From Rhodocyclaceae bacterium (GTDB lineage Bacteria; Pseudomonadota; Gammaproteobacteria; Burkholderiales; Rhodocyclaceae), in NCBI GenBank assembly GCA_030681195.1, contig JAUXXJ010000012.1, positions 218,650 through 282,649 of the forward strand: 64,000 nt of DNA, given 5' to 3'. The translations under genes were made by a program, and so were the position numbers. Positions 7,833 to 15,917 of this stretch are shown here, in pieces. Under the pieces are notes generated by a model. That model saw nothing but the letters and a program-made list of their open reading frames with translations. It did not search any database and was not told the origin of the DNA. Positions within the stretch are counted from its first letter, which is position 1. Each line of letters begins with the position of its first letter.

Positions 7833-9110
7833 TCAGGCCTGGCGGCAATGGGACTCGCGCACGAAGGGCAGCAGGATGAGCGCAATCGCCACCGCCGCGA
7901 ACATCAGGCCAAAGCCGCTTTGCCAGGTCGCCGCATCGTAGAGTCGCGCGCCGCTGTCCATGCTGCCCTGCCAGCCGCGGTCGAGCATCCAGCCGACGCC
8001 CGGCTGGAGGAACACGCCGCCGAGCAGCGGGCCCATATTGACCACGCCCGATGCCGTGCCCATCAGGCGCAGCGGCAGTGACTCCTTCGCCCAGGCGAAG
8101 CCGATGATGATGTTGCCGGAGGCAAAGCCGGTGATCGCCAGTAGCACGACCATCAGCCATAAGGGTGGTTCGAGGTAAATCACGCCGGCCCAGCCGAGCA
8201 GGGCGACGATGCCGCTGGCGATGTACAACGGCTTGCGCCGCCCGAGCCGTTGCGACCAGTTACCCAGCAGGGGACCGCCGAGCGCCCAGGCGACCAGCAG
8301 CACCGAGGTGACGGCCGCCGCCGCTTTCGGTTCGAGGCCATGCACCTGCTTGAGCCAGGGCACGCCCCACAGGCCGGCAAAGGTCAGCACCGCGCCGGAA
8401 AAACCGATCGGCGCCAGCATCAGCAGCCAGACATTGCGATAGGACAAGGTATCCACCAGCCCGGCAAGGATGGAACCATGGTGCGCCTGATGGCCGCCTT
8501 GATGGTGACTCGCATAGCCACGCTCGGCCGGATCGTCGCGCACCAGCCACCACGCCAGCACGCACAGCAGCGCAGCAAACACGCCGGCGCTGGCCATCAC
8601 GTCGCGCCAGCCGAAGTTCTCGACCAGCAGGCGCAAGGGCACGCCGGCCATGACGCCGCCGATGACGCCGAAGAACAGCGCCATGCCCGAGGCGAGCGCA
8701 TATTTCTGTGGCGGAAACCAGTGGCTGGCCAGCTTGAGGGTGGACACGAAGGCGACCGCCACCGAGGCGCCGACCAGCAGGCGGCCGACACCGGCCCAGC
8801 CGAAATCCGGTGCAAACGCAAACAGCAGGCTGCCCAGTGCCGCCACGCCCGCACCAGCGGCGAGCACGCGTCGCGGCCCCCAGCGGTCGGCCATCACACC
8901 GGTGGGAATCTGCATCGCCACGTAGGCGTAGAAGTAGAAGGCGGAAAGATTGCCAAGCGCCGCGCCGCCGATGGCGAACTCGGCCATCAACTGATCGGTC
9001 ATCACCGCCGGGGCGACACGCTGGTAGAAGGCAAAGAGGTAAAGCAAGGCGCCTACGCCCCAGACCAGCCAAACCAGGCGCAGGGGCGGATACGGGGCGT
9101 GGTTGTGCAA
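7833..9110 (-). CDS. major facilitator superfamily transporter
   Basis: A 425-residue, 12-span carrier of unknown substrate. The loop-2/3 motif GVMADRWGPRRVLAAGAG is the MFS signature, and the repeat-half equivalent GNWSQRLGRRKPLYIASG follows span 8. The central loop is histidine-rich (ASHHQGGHQAHHG). The start shown is TTG at 9110, directly abutting the TAG stop of the upstream universal-stress gene, so translational coupling is likely. Its position between a universal stress protein and the KdpD-like kinase suggests expression with potassium genes. I cannot name the solute. Confidence 0.85.
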   Translation of the reverse strand: MHNHAPYPPLRLVWLVWGVGALLYLFAFYQRVAPAVMTDQLMAEFAIGGAALGNLSAFYFYAYVAMQIPTGVMADRWGPRRVLAAGAGVAALGSLLFAFAPDFGWAGVGRLLVGASVAVAFVSTLKLASHWFPPQKYALASGMALFFGVIGGVMAGVPLRLLVENFGWRDVMASAGVFAALLCVLAWWLVRDDPAERGYASHHQGGHQAHHGSILAGLVDTLSYRNVWLLMLAPIGFSGAVLTFAGLWGVPWLKQVHGLEPKAAAAVTSVLLVAWALGGPLLGNWSQRLGRRKPLYIASGIVALLGWAGVIYLEPPLWLMVVLLAITGFASGNIIIGFAWAKESLPLRLMGTASGVVNMGPLLGGVFLQPGVGWMLDRGWQGSMDSGARLYDAATWQSGFGLMFAAVAIALILLPFVRESHCRQA

Positions 9111-10001
9111 CTATCGTGCGCCGCAGATCACCAGCACATCCCCTTGCGACTCGGCCAAGACATGCTTGGTGACACTGCCCAGCAGCAATTCCTCGGTGAC
9201 ATGGGTGCCCTGTTTACCCATCACGATCAGATCGCAATCGAGTTCCTGTTCCTGCGCGATGATCTGTTGCGAGGGATCGCCATGCACCACCACCGGGGTG
9301 TAGTCGCTGCTATCGAGTGCGGTCTGCTCGGCCAGCAGGCGCATGTGGCGCAAGGCTTCGGCGCGCGCCGTGTCACGATAGCGCTGAATAACGCTTTCCT
9401 CGACGCCGGCATAGGTCAGCTTGCCTTCGAAGGGCGCCTCAAAGGTGTGCAGCAGGACGATATCGGCGGCGGGCGCGAGTTGGCGCGCAAAGCGAATCGC
9501 CTGCGCCGAGACGGGCGAGAAATCGACCGGCAGCAGCAAGCGACGATAGGGTTCATGCGGCGCCTGCTTGACCACCAGCACCGGATGTCGCGTCGTTTTG
9601 CGTAACAGGCGCGAGGCCATCGAACCGAGCGCCAGATGACGCAGGAAATTGCCGCCATGCGCACCCAGCACCAGCAGGTCGGCATCCATGGCATCGGCGC
9701 GCTCGATGATCGTGGCCAGCGGTGCGCCAAGGGCAATCAGCGCATCGGCGGTCACGTCGCGGGCGGCGGTGTGCAATTGTTGGGAGAGCGTTTCGCGCGC
9801 CTGATCTTCGAGCTTGCGCTTGACGCCATCGAGGTTATCCCCGAGCCATTCGCGCATGCTGTCCATCGTATCCAGTTCGAGGGCGTGGAGCACGCTGTAA
9901 CGCGCGCCGGTAGCAGTGGCGACAAGAAAGCCACGCTCGACGGCATGGCGCGCGGGCGCGGAAAGATCCGTGGCGGCAAGAATGCGGGCGATCGGTTTCA
10001 T
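9111..10001 (-). CDS. tandem-domain universal stress protein
   Basis: Two UspA folds in 296 residues. The first starts ARILAATDLSAPARHAVERG and ends DLLVLGAHGG then GSMASRLLRKTTRHPVLVV. The second starts RRLLLPVDFSPVSAQAIRFA and ends DLIVMGKQGTHV then GSVTKHVLAESQGDVLVI. Both halves keep the G-2x-G-9x-G-S/T type nucleotide-binding pattern. Such proteins bind ATP and modulate stress responses. Its ATG overlaps the KefB-like stop (ATGA) and the MFS gene starts one base after its stop. KdpD normally carries a universal-stress domain, which the nearby KdpD lacks. Confidence 0.9.
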   Translation of the reverse strand: MKPIARILAATDLSAPARHAVERGFLVATATGARYSVLHALELDTMDSMREWLGDNLDGVKRKLEDQARETLSQQLHTAARDVTADALIALGAPLATIIERADAMDADLLVLGAHGGNFLRHLALGSMASRLLRKTTRHPVLVVKQAPHEPYRRLLLPVDFSPVSAQAIRFARQLAPAADIVLLHTFEAPFEGKLTYAGVEESVIQRYRDTARAEALRHMRLLAEQTALDSSDYTPVVVHGDPSQQIIAQEQELDCDLIVMGKQGTHVTEELLLGSVTKHVLAESQGDVLVICGAR

Positions 10002-11650
10002 GGGCGGTTCTCCTTCGGACGGATCAGGTCGGTGAGCGCTTCGACCGCATAGTCGACGGCGTTGCGCATGGGATAGAGGATGGTGGGGGCACCGAGGTGC
10101 TTGAGGGCGACGCCCTCGAAGTCTTCGCGCGCCACGATGGCGACTTCGCCGGGAAAGTTGTGTTCGCGCAGAGCCTGCAACAAACTGCGATTGGAGGCGA
10201 TATCCGGCAGCGTACTGACCACCCAGCGGGTCTGTGCCAGCGGCAGGCTTTCGAGAAACTCGGCGGCCACGCCATCGCCATAACGCACCGCCAGCCCATG
10301 GCGACGCATGGCCCGCGCCACCTCGGGATCGAATTCGACGCCGAGCACTTTCAGTCCCTCTTCCTTCAGCCCGAGCGCGAGGCGGCCGCCATAACGGCCG
10401 AGACCGAAGACAATCACATCGGCCTCTTTCAGGTCGTGCCGTTCGGTCGCCACGGCCAGTTCGCGGAACGGCCGCCGGCGCTCGAACCAGCCCAGCCAGG
10501 GCGCAAGCTTTTCATAGAGCGGATGGGAATAGAGGATCATGTAGGTCGACAGCGCAATCGTCGTAATACCGACCAGCGTGGTCAGCCCCAGCGCTTCCTT
10601 GCCGACATGGCCGAGCGTGATGCCCATGGCGACGAAGATGATCGAGAACTCGCTGATCTGCGCCACCGTCAGGCCGCACAGGAATCCCGTGCGCTTGCGA
10701 TAGCCCATGTAGCCCATGATCGCCATGACGATCAGCGGGTTGCCGATCAGCACGAACAGGGAAAGGATCACCGCCGGCCAGAGCTCCTCACCGAGCGTGG
10801 AAAAATCGAGCTTGGCACCCAGGTCGATGAAGAAGAACAGCAGCAGGAAATCGCGGATGCCGGTGAGGCGCGCGTTGATGGCATCGCGATAGTGGGTCGA
10901 GGCCAGCGAGAAGCCCGCCAGGAAGGCGCCAGCCTCCTTGGAAAAACCGGCCCACTCGCCCAGCGCCGCCAGCCCGGTGCCCCAGGCGATGGCGAAGACC
11001 AGCAGCAGTTCCTGCGAGCGCGCCATCAGATCCACCACCTTCGGCAGCACATAGCGCATCAGCAAATAAATGGCGACGGCGGCAGCGACGACGCGGCCGA
11101 CCAGCGAGACCGCAATCTCGGCCATGCCTGCCTCGTCACTGCCGCGCAGGGCGCTCATCGCCATCATTGCCAGCACCACCGCCAAATCCTGCACAATCAG
11201 AAAACCCACCGCGATGCGCCCGTGCAGCGAGTCGATCTCGCGCTTGTCGGAGAGCAGCTTGACGATGATGATGGTGCTGGAAAACGTCAGCGCCACCGCG
11301 ACGTAGATCGCCTCCATCATGCTCTTGCCGAGCAGCAAAATGATTGCGAAGCCGATGATGATGGTGAAGGTAAGTTGGCCTAGCCCCGTCGCCAGCGCCA
11401 CCGGGCCGATGTGGCGGATGTGCTGCAGGTCGAGCTTCAGCCCGACGACGAAGAGCAGAATGGCCACGCCGATTTGTGCCAGCAAGTCGATCTGGTCGTG
11501 GGCGGTGACGATGCCGAACACCGCCGGTCCGGCGACGATGCCGACCACGATGTAGGCGATCAGCACCGGCTGACGCAGCCACAGGGAAACCGCGCCAGCC
11601 GCCGCCGATATCAGCAATAACAGTGCGAATTCGCTAAACGCTCCGAGCAT
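9998..11650 (-). CDS. KefB/CPA2-type cation:proton antiporter with TrkA-N domain
   Basis: A 550-residue monovalent cation antiporter or potassium-efflux protein. The membrane part (MLGAFSEFALLLLISAAAG to about residue 390) has GVAILLFVVGLKLDL and FLIVQDLAVVLAMM, the conserved CPA2 helices. A cytosolic Rossmann domain follows, with the nucleotide motif VIVFGLGRYGGRLALGL. I choose the ATG at 11650, since the open frame further upstream only shadows trkH. It ends with an ATGA overlap into the universal-stress gene. Together with two TrkH and one TrkA it makes a potassium influx/efflux cluster. Confidence 0.92.
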   Translation of the reverse strand: MLGAFSEFALLLLISAAAGAVSLWLRQPVLIAYIVVGIVAGPAVFGIVTAHDQIDLLAQIGVAILLFVVGLKLDLQHIRHIGPVALATGLGQLTFTIIIGFAIILLLGKSMMEAIYVAVALTFSSTIIIVKLLSDKREIDSLHGRIAVGFLIVQDLAVVLAMMAMSALRGSDEAGMAEIAVSLVGRVVAAAVAIYLLMRYVLPKVVDLMARSQELLLVFAIAWGTGLAALGEWAGFSKEAGAFLAGFSLASTHYRDAINARLTGIRDFLLLFFFIDLGAKLDFSTLGEELWPAVILSLFVLIGNPLIVMAIMGYMGYRKRTGFLCGLTVAQISEFSIIFVAMGITLGHVGKEALGLTTLVGITTIALSTYMILYSHPLYEKLAPWLGWFERRRPFRELAVATERHDLKEADVIVFGLGRYGGRLALGLKEEGLKVLGVEFDPEVARAMRRHGLAVRYGDGVAAEFLESLPLAQTRWVVSTLPDIASNRSLLQALREHNFPGEVAIVAREDFEGVALKHLGAPTILYPMRNAVDYAVEALTDLIRPKENRP

Positions 11651-11672
11651 GCTTTCCTCCCAATTTTGTTGC

Positions 11673-11722
11673 GCCGTCCCGCCATCCCGAAAAGGGATTC
11701 CCTGCGGTCGCGCCGACTTTTT
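11673..11722 (+). repeat. dispersed repeat split by a 25-base hairpin-bearing insert (copy 6)
   Basis: The left half GCCGTCCCGCCA lies at 11673-11684 and the right half GCGCCGACTTTTT at 11710-11722. The two halves abut perfectly when the 25 bases between them (11685-11709) are removed. The junction plus insert contains ATCCC-GAAAA-GGGAT (11684-11698), a perfect small hairpin. It is in the gap between trkH copy 2 and the antiporter gene. Confidence 0.65.
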
Positions 11723-11742
11723 ACGGAATTGACCAGCGCCGC

Positions 11743-13200
11743 CTATTTCCGCCAGAAGGCGGGGCTCAGCACCACGAGCAAGGTAAACAACTCCAGTCGC
11801 CCGAGCACCATGGCAAAGGAGCATACCCAAGTCTGAAAATCGGTCAACGAAGAAAAGTTGCTGGCCGGGCCGACTTCGCCCAGGCCCGGACCGGTGTTGT
11901 TGAGCGTCGCCACAATCGCCGAGAAGGCAGTCACGATGTCGAGCCCGCTCGCCGACATGAGCAGGGTCAGCGAGACGATGATCGCCATGTAGATGAAGCT
12001 GAAGGCCAGCACGGCATGCAGCACGCCGTCCGGCACGACGCTGCCACCGAGGCGGACCGGATGCACCGCCCGCGGGTGCATGGCGCGCAGGATCTCGCGA
12101 TTGACCTGCTTGTAGAGAATGATCGCGCGCATCATCTTGATGCCGCCGCCGGTCGAACCGGAGCAGGCGTAGAAGCTGCCAAGGAAGAGAATCCACAACT
12201 GGCCGAACATCGGCCAGGCCGCATAGTCGGTGGTAGCAAAACCGAGCGAGGTGGCCAGCGAGATGCAGTGGAAAGCCACATAGCGCAGCGCCGTCCAGAC
12301 GCTCTCATAGACGTCGAAGACCATCAGGTAGGCGGTCAATCCGACGATGCTGAGCGCCATTACGCCGAGGTAGAACGGAATCTCGGCATCGCGCAGGTAG
12401 GGCCTGGGGCTACGCTGGTGCAGGGCCAGGAAATGGGTCGCGTAATTGATGCCGGACAGCAGCGCAAAGCCCATCGCGATCAGCTCGATCGACAGGCTGT
12501 TGAAGTGGCCGAGACTGGCGTCCTTGGTCGAAAAGCCGCCCAGGCCCATGACGCTGAAGGCGTGCATCAGCGCATCCCACTTCTCCATGTCGGCGGCGAT
12601 GAAGGCCAGGGCGCAGGCAATCGTGAGAATGATGTAGACGACCCACAGCCCGCGTGCCGTTTCGGCAATGCGCGGCGTCAGGCTGGATTCCTTCATCGGC
12701 CCGGGGACTTCCGCCTTGAACAACTGACGGCCGCCAATGCCGAGCAGCGGCAGGATCGCAACGGCCAGCACGATGACACCCAAGCCGCCCAACCAATGCA
12801 TGAAGGTGCGCCAGAAGTTGATCGAAATCGGCAGGTGATCGAGGCCGGAGAGCAGGGTCGAGCCTGTCGCTGTTAATCCAGAGGTCGCCTCGAAGTAGGC
12901 GTCGGTAAAGCTCAGGCCCGGAAGGTGGATCAGCAGCGGCAGGGCACCAAAAAAGGGCAGAATCGTCCAGGTCAGCGCCACCAGCAGAAAGCCATCGCGC
13001 ACGCGCAATTCGGCGGTGCCACCGCGACTGGCGCCGAGCCACAGGAGCAACCCGCAGAACAGGGTGATGGCGATCGCTTCGTCATAGGCGGTTTGCGCCC
13101 CGTCATTGAACGAGATCGACACCCCCAGCGGTGCCAGCATGGCAATGCCGAAGATCGAAATGATGACGCCGAGGGCGCGGAAAACAGGCAGGAAGCGCAT
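11743..13200 (-). CDS. trkH: Trk potassium uptake protein, TrkH subunit (copy 2)
   Basis: Second 485-residue TrkH, the partner encoded with TrkA. Filter and pore motifs are SGLTATGSTLLSG, GGFSTKDASLGHF, CSGSTGGGIKMMRAIILYK and VATLNNTGPGLGEVG. It starts 9 bases after the trkA stop and follows the ntrY-ntrX-trkA order common in this group, so it is probably the ancestral copy. The kdpDE-linked TrkH (4162) would then be the duplicate. A 92-base gap holding a split repeat separates it from the antiporter gene. Confidence 0.95.
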   Translation of the reverse strand: MRFLPVFRALGVIISIFGIAMLAPLGVSISFNDGAQTAYDEAIAITLFCGLLLWLGASRGGTAELRVRDGFLLVALTWTILPFFGALPLLIHLPGLSFTDAYFEATSGLTATGSTLLSGLDHLPISINFWRTFMHWLGGLGVIVLAVAILPLLGIGGRQLFKAEVPGPMKESSLTPRIAETARGLWVVYIILTIACALAFIAADMEKWDALMHAFSVMGLGGFSTKDASLGHFNSLSIELIAMGFALLSGINYATHFLALHQRSPRPYLRDAEIPFYLGVMALSIVGLTAYLMVFDVYESVWTALRYVAFHCISLATSLGFATTDYAAWPMFGQLWILFLGSFYACSGSTGGGIKMMRAIILYKQVNREILRAMHPRAVHPVRLGGSVVPDGVLHAVLAFSFIYMAIIVSLTLLMSASGLDIVTAFSAIVATLNNTGPGLGEVGPASNFSSLTDFQTWVCSFAMVLGRLELFTLLVVLSPAFWRK

Positions 13201-13209
13201 GCGCGTACC

Positions 13210-14637
13210 TCAGAAAAACATGAAGCCGACCTGGAACAGCTTCTCCACTTCCTTGACCTGCGCCTTGCGCGTGCAGAACACGATCACATGGTCGCCGGAT
13301 TCGATCACCGTGTCGTGATGCGGGATGATGACACGCTGATCGGTCTTGCCTCTGGGCATGCCGTCGCCGCCGATGATGTCGAAGGGCTCGGTCTGGCGCA
13401 CCAGGGCGCCGATGTGCACACCCTTTATCACGGGCAATTCCTCAATGCGGCGCCCGACCACCTTGGAGCTTTTCATGTCGCCGTGGGCAATCAGTTCAAG
13501 CGCCTCGGCCGCGCCACGGCGCAGGCTGTGCACACGCACCACGTCGCCGCGCCGCACATGGCTCAGCAGCGGGCCGATGGACACCTGTGCGGGCGACAGG
13601 CCGATGTCGATCGGACCGCCCTGCACCATGTCGGCATAGGCGCGGCGGTTGATCAGTGCCAATACCCGCTTGCAACCGAGTCGCTTGGCCAGTGAGGCGG
13701 CCATGATGTTGTCTTCGTCGTCGTTGGTGAGCGCGAGAAACATGTCCATTTCGTCGATGTTCTCTTCGATCAGCACATTCTCGTCAGTCGCTTCGCCTGC
13801 CAGCACCAGCGCATCCTTGAGCTTGCCCGCAATCATCTCGGCCCGATCACGATTGCGTTCGACAATCTTGATCTGGTAACGCGATTCAAGTTGGGCGGCA
13901 ATACGCGCGCCGATATTGCCGCCGCCGGCGATCATGATGCGCCGCACCGGCTGCTGCATGCGCCGCAACTCGCGCATCACCGGGCGCATGTGCTCGGCCG
14001 CTGCCAGCACGAATACCTCATCGCCGGGTTCGACAACGGTGTGGCCATCCGGCTCAATCGGCTGATGCTCGCGAAAAATTGCAGCAATGCGCGTGTCGAT
14101 GCCGGTCGGCAGATGCTCGCGCAGGGTGCGAATCGGCTTGCCGATCAGCAATCCACCGGTGTAGGCGCGCACGGCGACGAGCACCACACGACCGCCGGCA
14201 AATTCGAGCACCTGCAAGGCCTCGGGATATTCGATCAGCTTGGAGATGTAGTCGGTAATGTCCTGCTCAGGGCAAATGGCGTAATCGACCGCAAAGTTCT
14301 CGTTCGACAGCAGGACCGGATCGAGAAAGTCGGGGGAACGCAAGCGCGCAATGCGCGTGGTGACATTGAACAGGCTGCGCGCAATCTTGCAGGCCACCAA
14401 ATTGGTCTGGTCGGACTGGGTGACAGCGACAAGCATTTCGCAATCCTCAATGCCCGCCTCCTTGAGAACGGAGGGATAAGCGGCATTACCGGTCAGTGTG
14501 CGGACATCCAGGTGATCGGCCAGTTGGGCAAGGCTCTCGCGATTCTGGTCAATGATGGTGATGTCGTTGGCCTCGGACGACAGCGCCTCTGCGACACTGG
14601 CACCGACCTGGCCGGCGCCGAGAATCAGGATGCGCAT
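13210..14637 (-). CDS. trkA: Trk system potassium uptake protein TrkA
   Basis: Peripheral NAD(H)-binding regulatory subunit of Trk, 475 residues, with two tandem RCK units. The first Rossmann motif is ILILGAGQVGASVAEALSSE at the N-terminus. The second is IMIAGGGNIGARIAAQLES near residue 237. Each unit is followed by a TrkA-C domain, with the last ending at DHVIVFCTRKAQVKEVEKLF. The start overlaps the end of ntrX by 13 bases. trkH follows after 9 bases, so TrkA and TrkH are made together. Confidence 0.95.
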   Translation of the reverse strand: MRILILGAGQVGASVAEALSSEANDITIIDQNRESLAQLADHLDVRTLTGNAAYPSVLKEAGIEDCEMLVAVTQSDQTNLVACKIARSLFNVTTRIARLRSPDFLDPVLLSNENFAVDYAICPEQDITDYISKLIEYPEALQVLEFAGGRVVLVAVRAYTGGLLIGKPIRTLREHLPTGIDTRIAAIFREHQPIEPDGHTVVEPGDEVFVLAAAEHMRPVMRELRRMQQPVRRIMIAGGGNIGARIAAQLESRYQIKIVERNRDRAEMIAGKLKDALVLAGEATDENVLIEENIDEMDMFLALTNDDEDNIMAASLAKRLGCKRVLALINRRAYADMVQGGPIDIGLSPAQVSIGPLLSHVRRGDVVRVHSLRRGAAEALELIAHGDMKSSKVVGRRIEELPVIKGVHIGALVRQTEPFDIIGGDGMPRGKTDQRVIIPHHDTVIESGDHVIVFCTRKAQVKEVEKLFQVGFMFF

Positions 14638-15893
14638 TCTTCGGCTTCTTTGGACGTATTGCGCAGGCCGAGGTCTTTTAGCTTGCGATAAAGGTGGGTA
14701 CGCTCAAGGCCGGTCTTTTCGGCCAGCCGCGTCATGCTGCCGCCTTCAAGCTTGAGGTGGTGTTCGAAGTAGAGGCGCTCGAATATCTCACGTGCCTCGC
14801 GCAGCGGCAACGTGAGCATTTCCGGCAGCAGGCCGGGCGGTACGTCGGGCAACAGATCGGCACCTGGGGTGAGCAGATGCTGCACGTCCTCGGCCGTAAT
14901 TTCCTCGTCGAGCGCGGCCAGCGCCAGCGACTTGATGGTGCTCTTTAGCTGCGGATAGCCTTCCGGCCATGCCTGCTGGCGCAGGGCATTCTGGGCAGCC
15001 ACCGAGAGCCGGCGCGGCGGGGTTTCGCCCGCCTCAACCATCTGGGTGAGCAGATGGGTGGCCAGATCGGGCACATCGTCCTTCAACTCGGCGAAGGACG
15101 GCAGGCCGACGCTGACATCGAACAGCTTGTTGAGCAGCGACTCTTCCCACCCAAGGGCGGTGAGGCCGGGCACATCGCAGGTGGTGGCGACCGCCAAGCG
15201 CAGATTATGGCGCTCCAGGCGCTCGAAGACGAAGGCAAGATTCTTCTGCTGCAGGCGCGAGAGACGAGACAGCTCGGCGCAATACAGCACCCCGCCATTC
15301 GACTGTTCGAGCATTTCGAGCGTCAGCGGCGTGGAATCATTGCCGAGATCGATCCAGGCCTTGCCGGCCGGTTGCAGACTGCGCGCCGCCAGTTCAACGA
15401 CCGAGGCATGCGGTGCCCGCAGCAGCACACTGCGGCTCTTGGCCACCACCTGCTCCAGACGTTTGCGCAAATCCTTCAGCGGCGCCGAACGCGGAAAGGC
15501 CATCAGGGACAAAGCGCCAGCGGTCTTGGGTACACGTTCAAGGGCCTGCTTGACGCTGGCCAGCAGCTTCTGCATGCCGATGGGCTTTTCGAGAAACCCC
15601 ACCGCACCAATTTTGGTGGCTTCGACCGCCGTATCGATGGTGGCATGACCGGACATCATCACCACCGGCATGTTGAGCTGGCCATTGGCCGCCCATTCGC
15701 GTAGCAGGGTCACGCCATCGGTATCGGGCATCCAGATGTCGAGCAAGACCAGATCAGGACGGCGTGCTTCACGCCAGGCACGCGCCGTGGTGGCGTTCTC
15801 GCAGGTGGCAACATCATGCCCCTCGTCAGTAAGAATCTCCGAGAGGAGTTCGCGGATGCCGACTTCGTCGTCGATGACCAGTATTTGTGGCAT
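14625..15893 (-). CDS. ntrX: NtrX-type response regulator with degenerate AAA+ domain
   Basis: Partner of the NtrY kinase in nitrogen/redox signalling. The 422-residue protein has a good receiver (ILVIDDEVGIRELL, then LVLLDIWMPDTDG with the acceptor aspartate, and FLEKPIGMQKLL). The Fis-type helix-turn-helix at the C-terminus is also intact (MTRLAEKTGLERTHLYRKLK). The central region is degenerate: the Walker A loop is replaced by VLLRAPHASVVELAARSL, Walker B reads GGVLYCAELSRL, and the sigma-54 contact motif GAFTGA is absent. It probably binds DNA without acting as a sigma-54 activator. Confidence 0.88.
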   Translation of the reverse strand: MPQILVIDDEVGIRELLSEILTDEGHDVATCENATTARAWREARRPDLVLLDIWMPDTDGVTLLREWAANGQLNMPVVMMSGHATIDTAVEATKIGAVGFLEKPIGMQKLLASVKQALERVPKTAGALSLMAFPRSAPLKDLRKRLEQVVAKSRSVLLRAPHASVVELAARSLQPAGKAWIDLGNDSTPLTLEMLEQSNGGVLYCAELSRLSRLQQKNLAFVFERLERHNLRLAVATTCDVPGLTALGWEESLLNKLFDVSVGLPSFAELKDDVPDLATHLLTQMVEAGETPPRRLSVAAQNALRQQAWPEGYPQLKSTIKSLALAALDEEITAEDVQHLLTPGADLLPDVPPGLLPEMLTLPLREAREIFERLYFEHHLKLEGGSMTRLAEKTGLERTHLYRKLKDLGLRNTSKEAEECAS

Positions 15894-15917
15894 GGGTTCA
15901 GGTGGGATTTTTTTCCA

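Noticed and set aside
11651..12196. Upstream extension of the KefB-like frame into trkH
   Set aside because: The extra residues only shadow trkH in another frame. The ATG at 11650 starts at the conserved first membrane helix.
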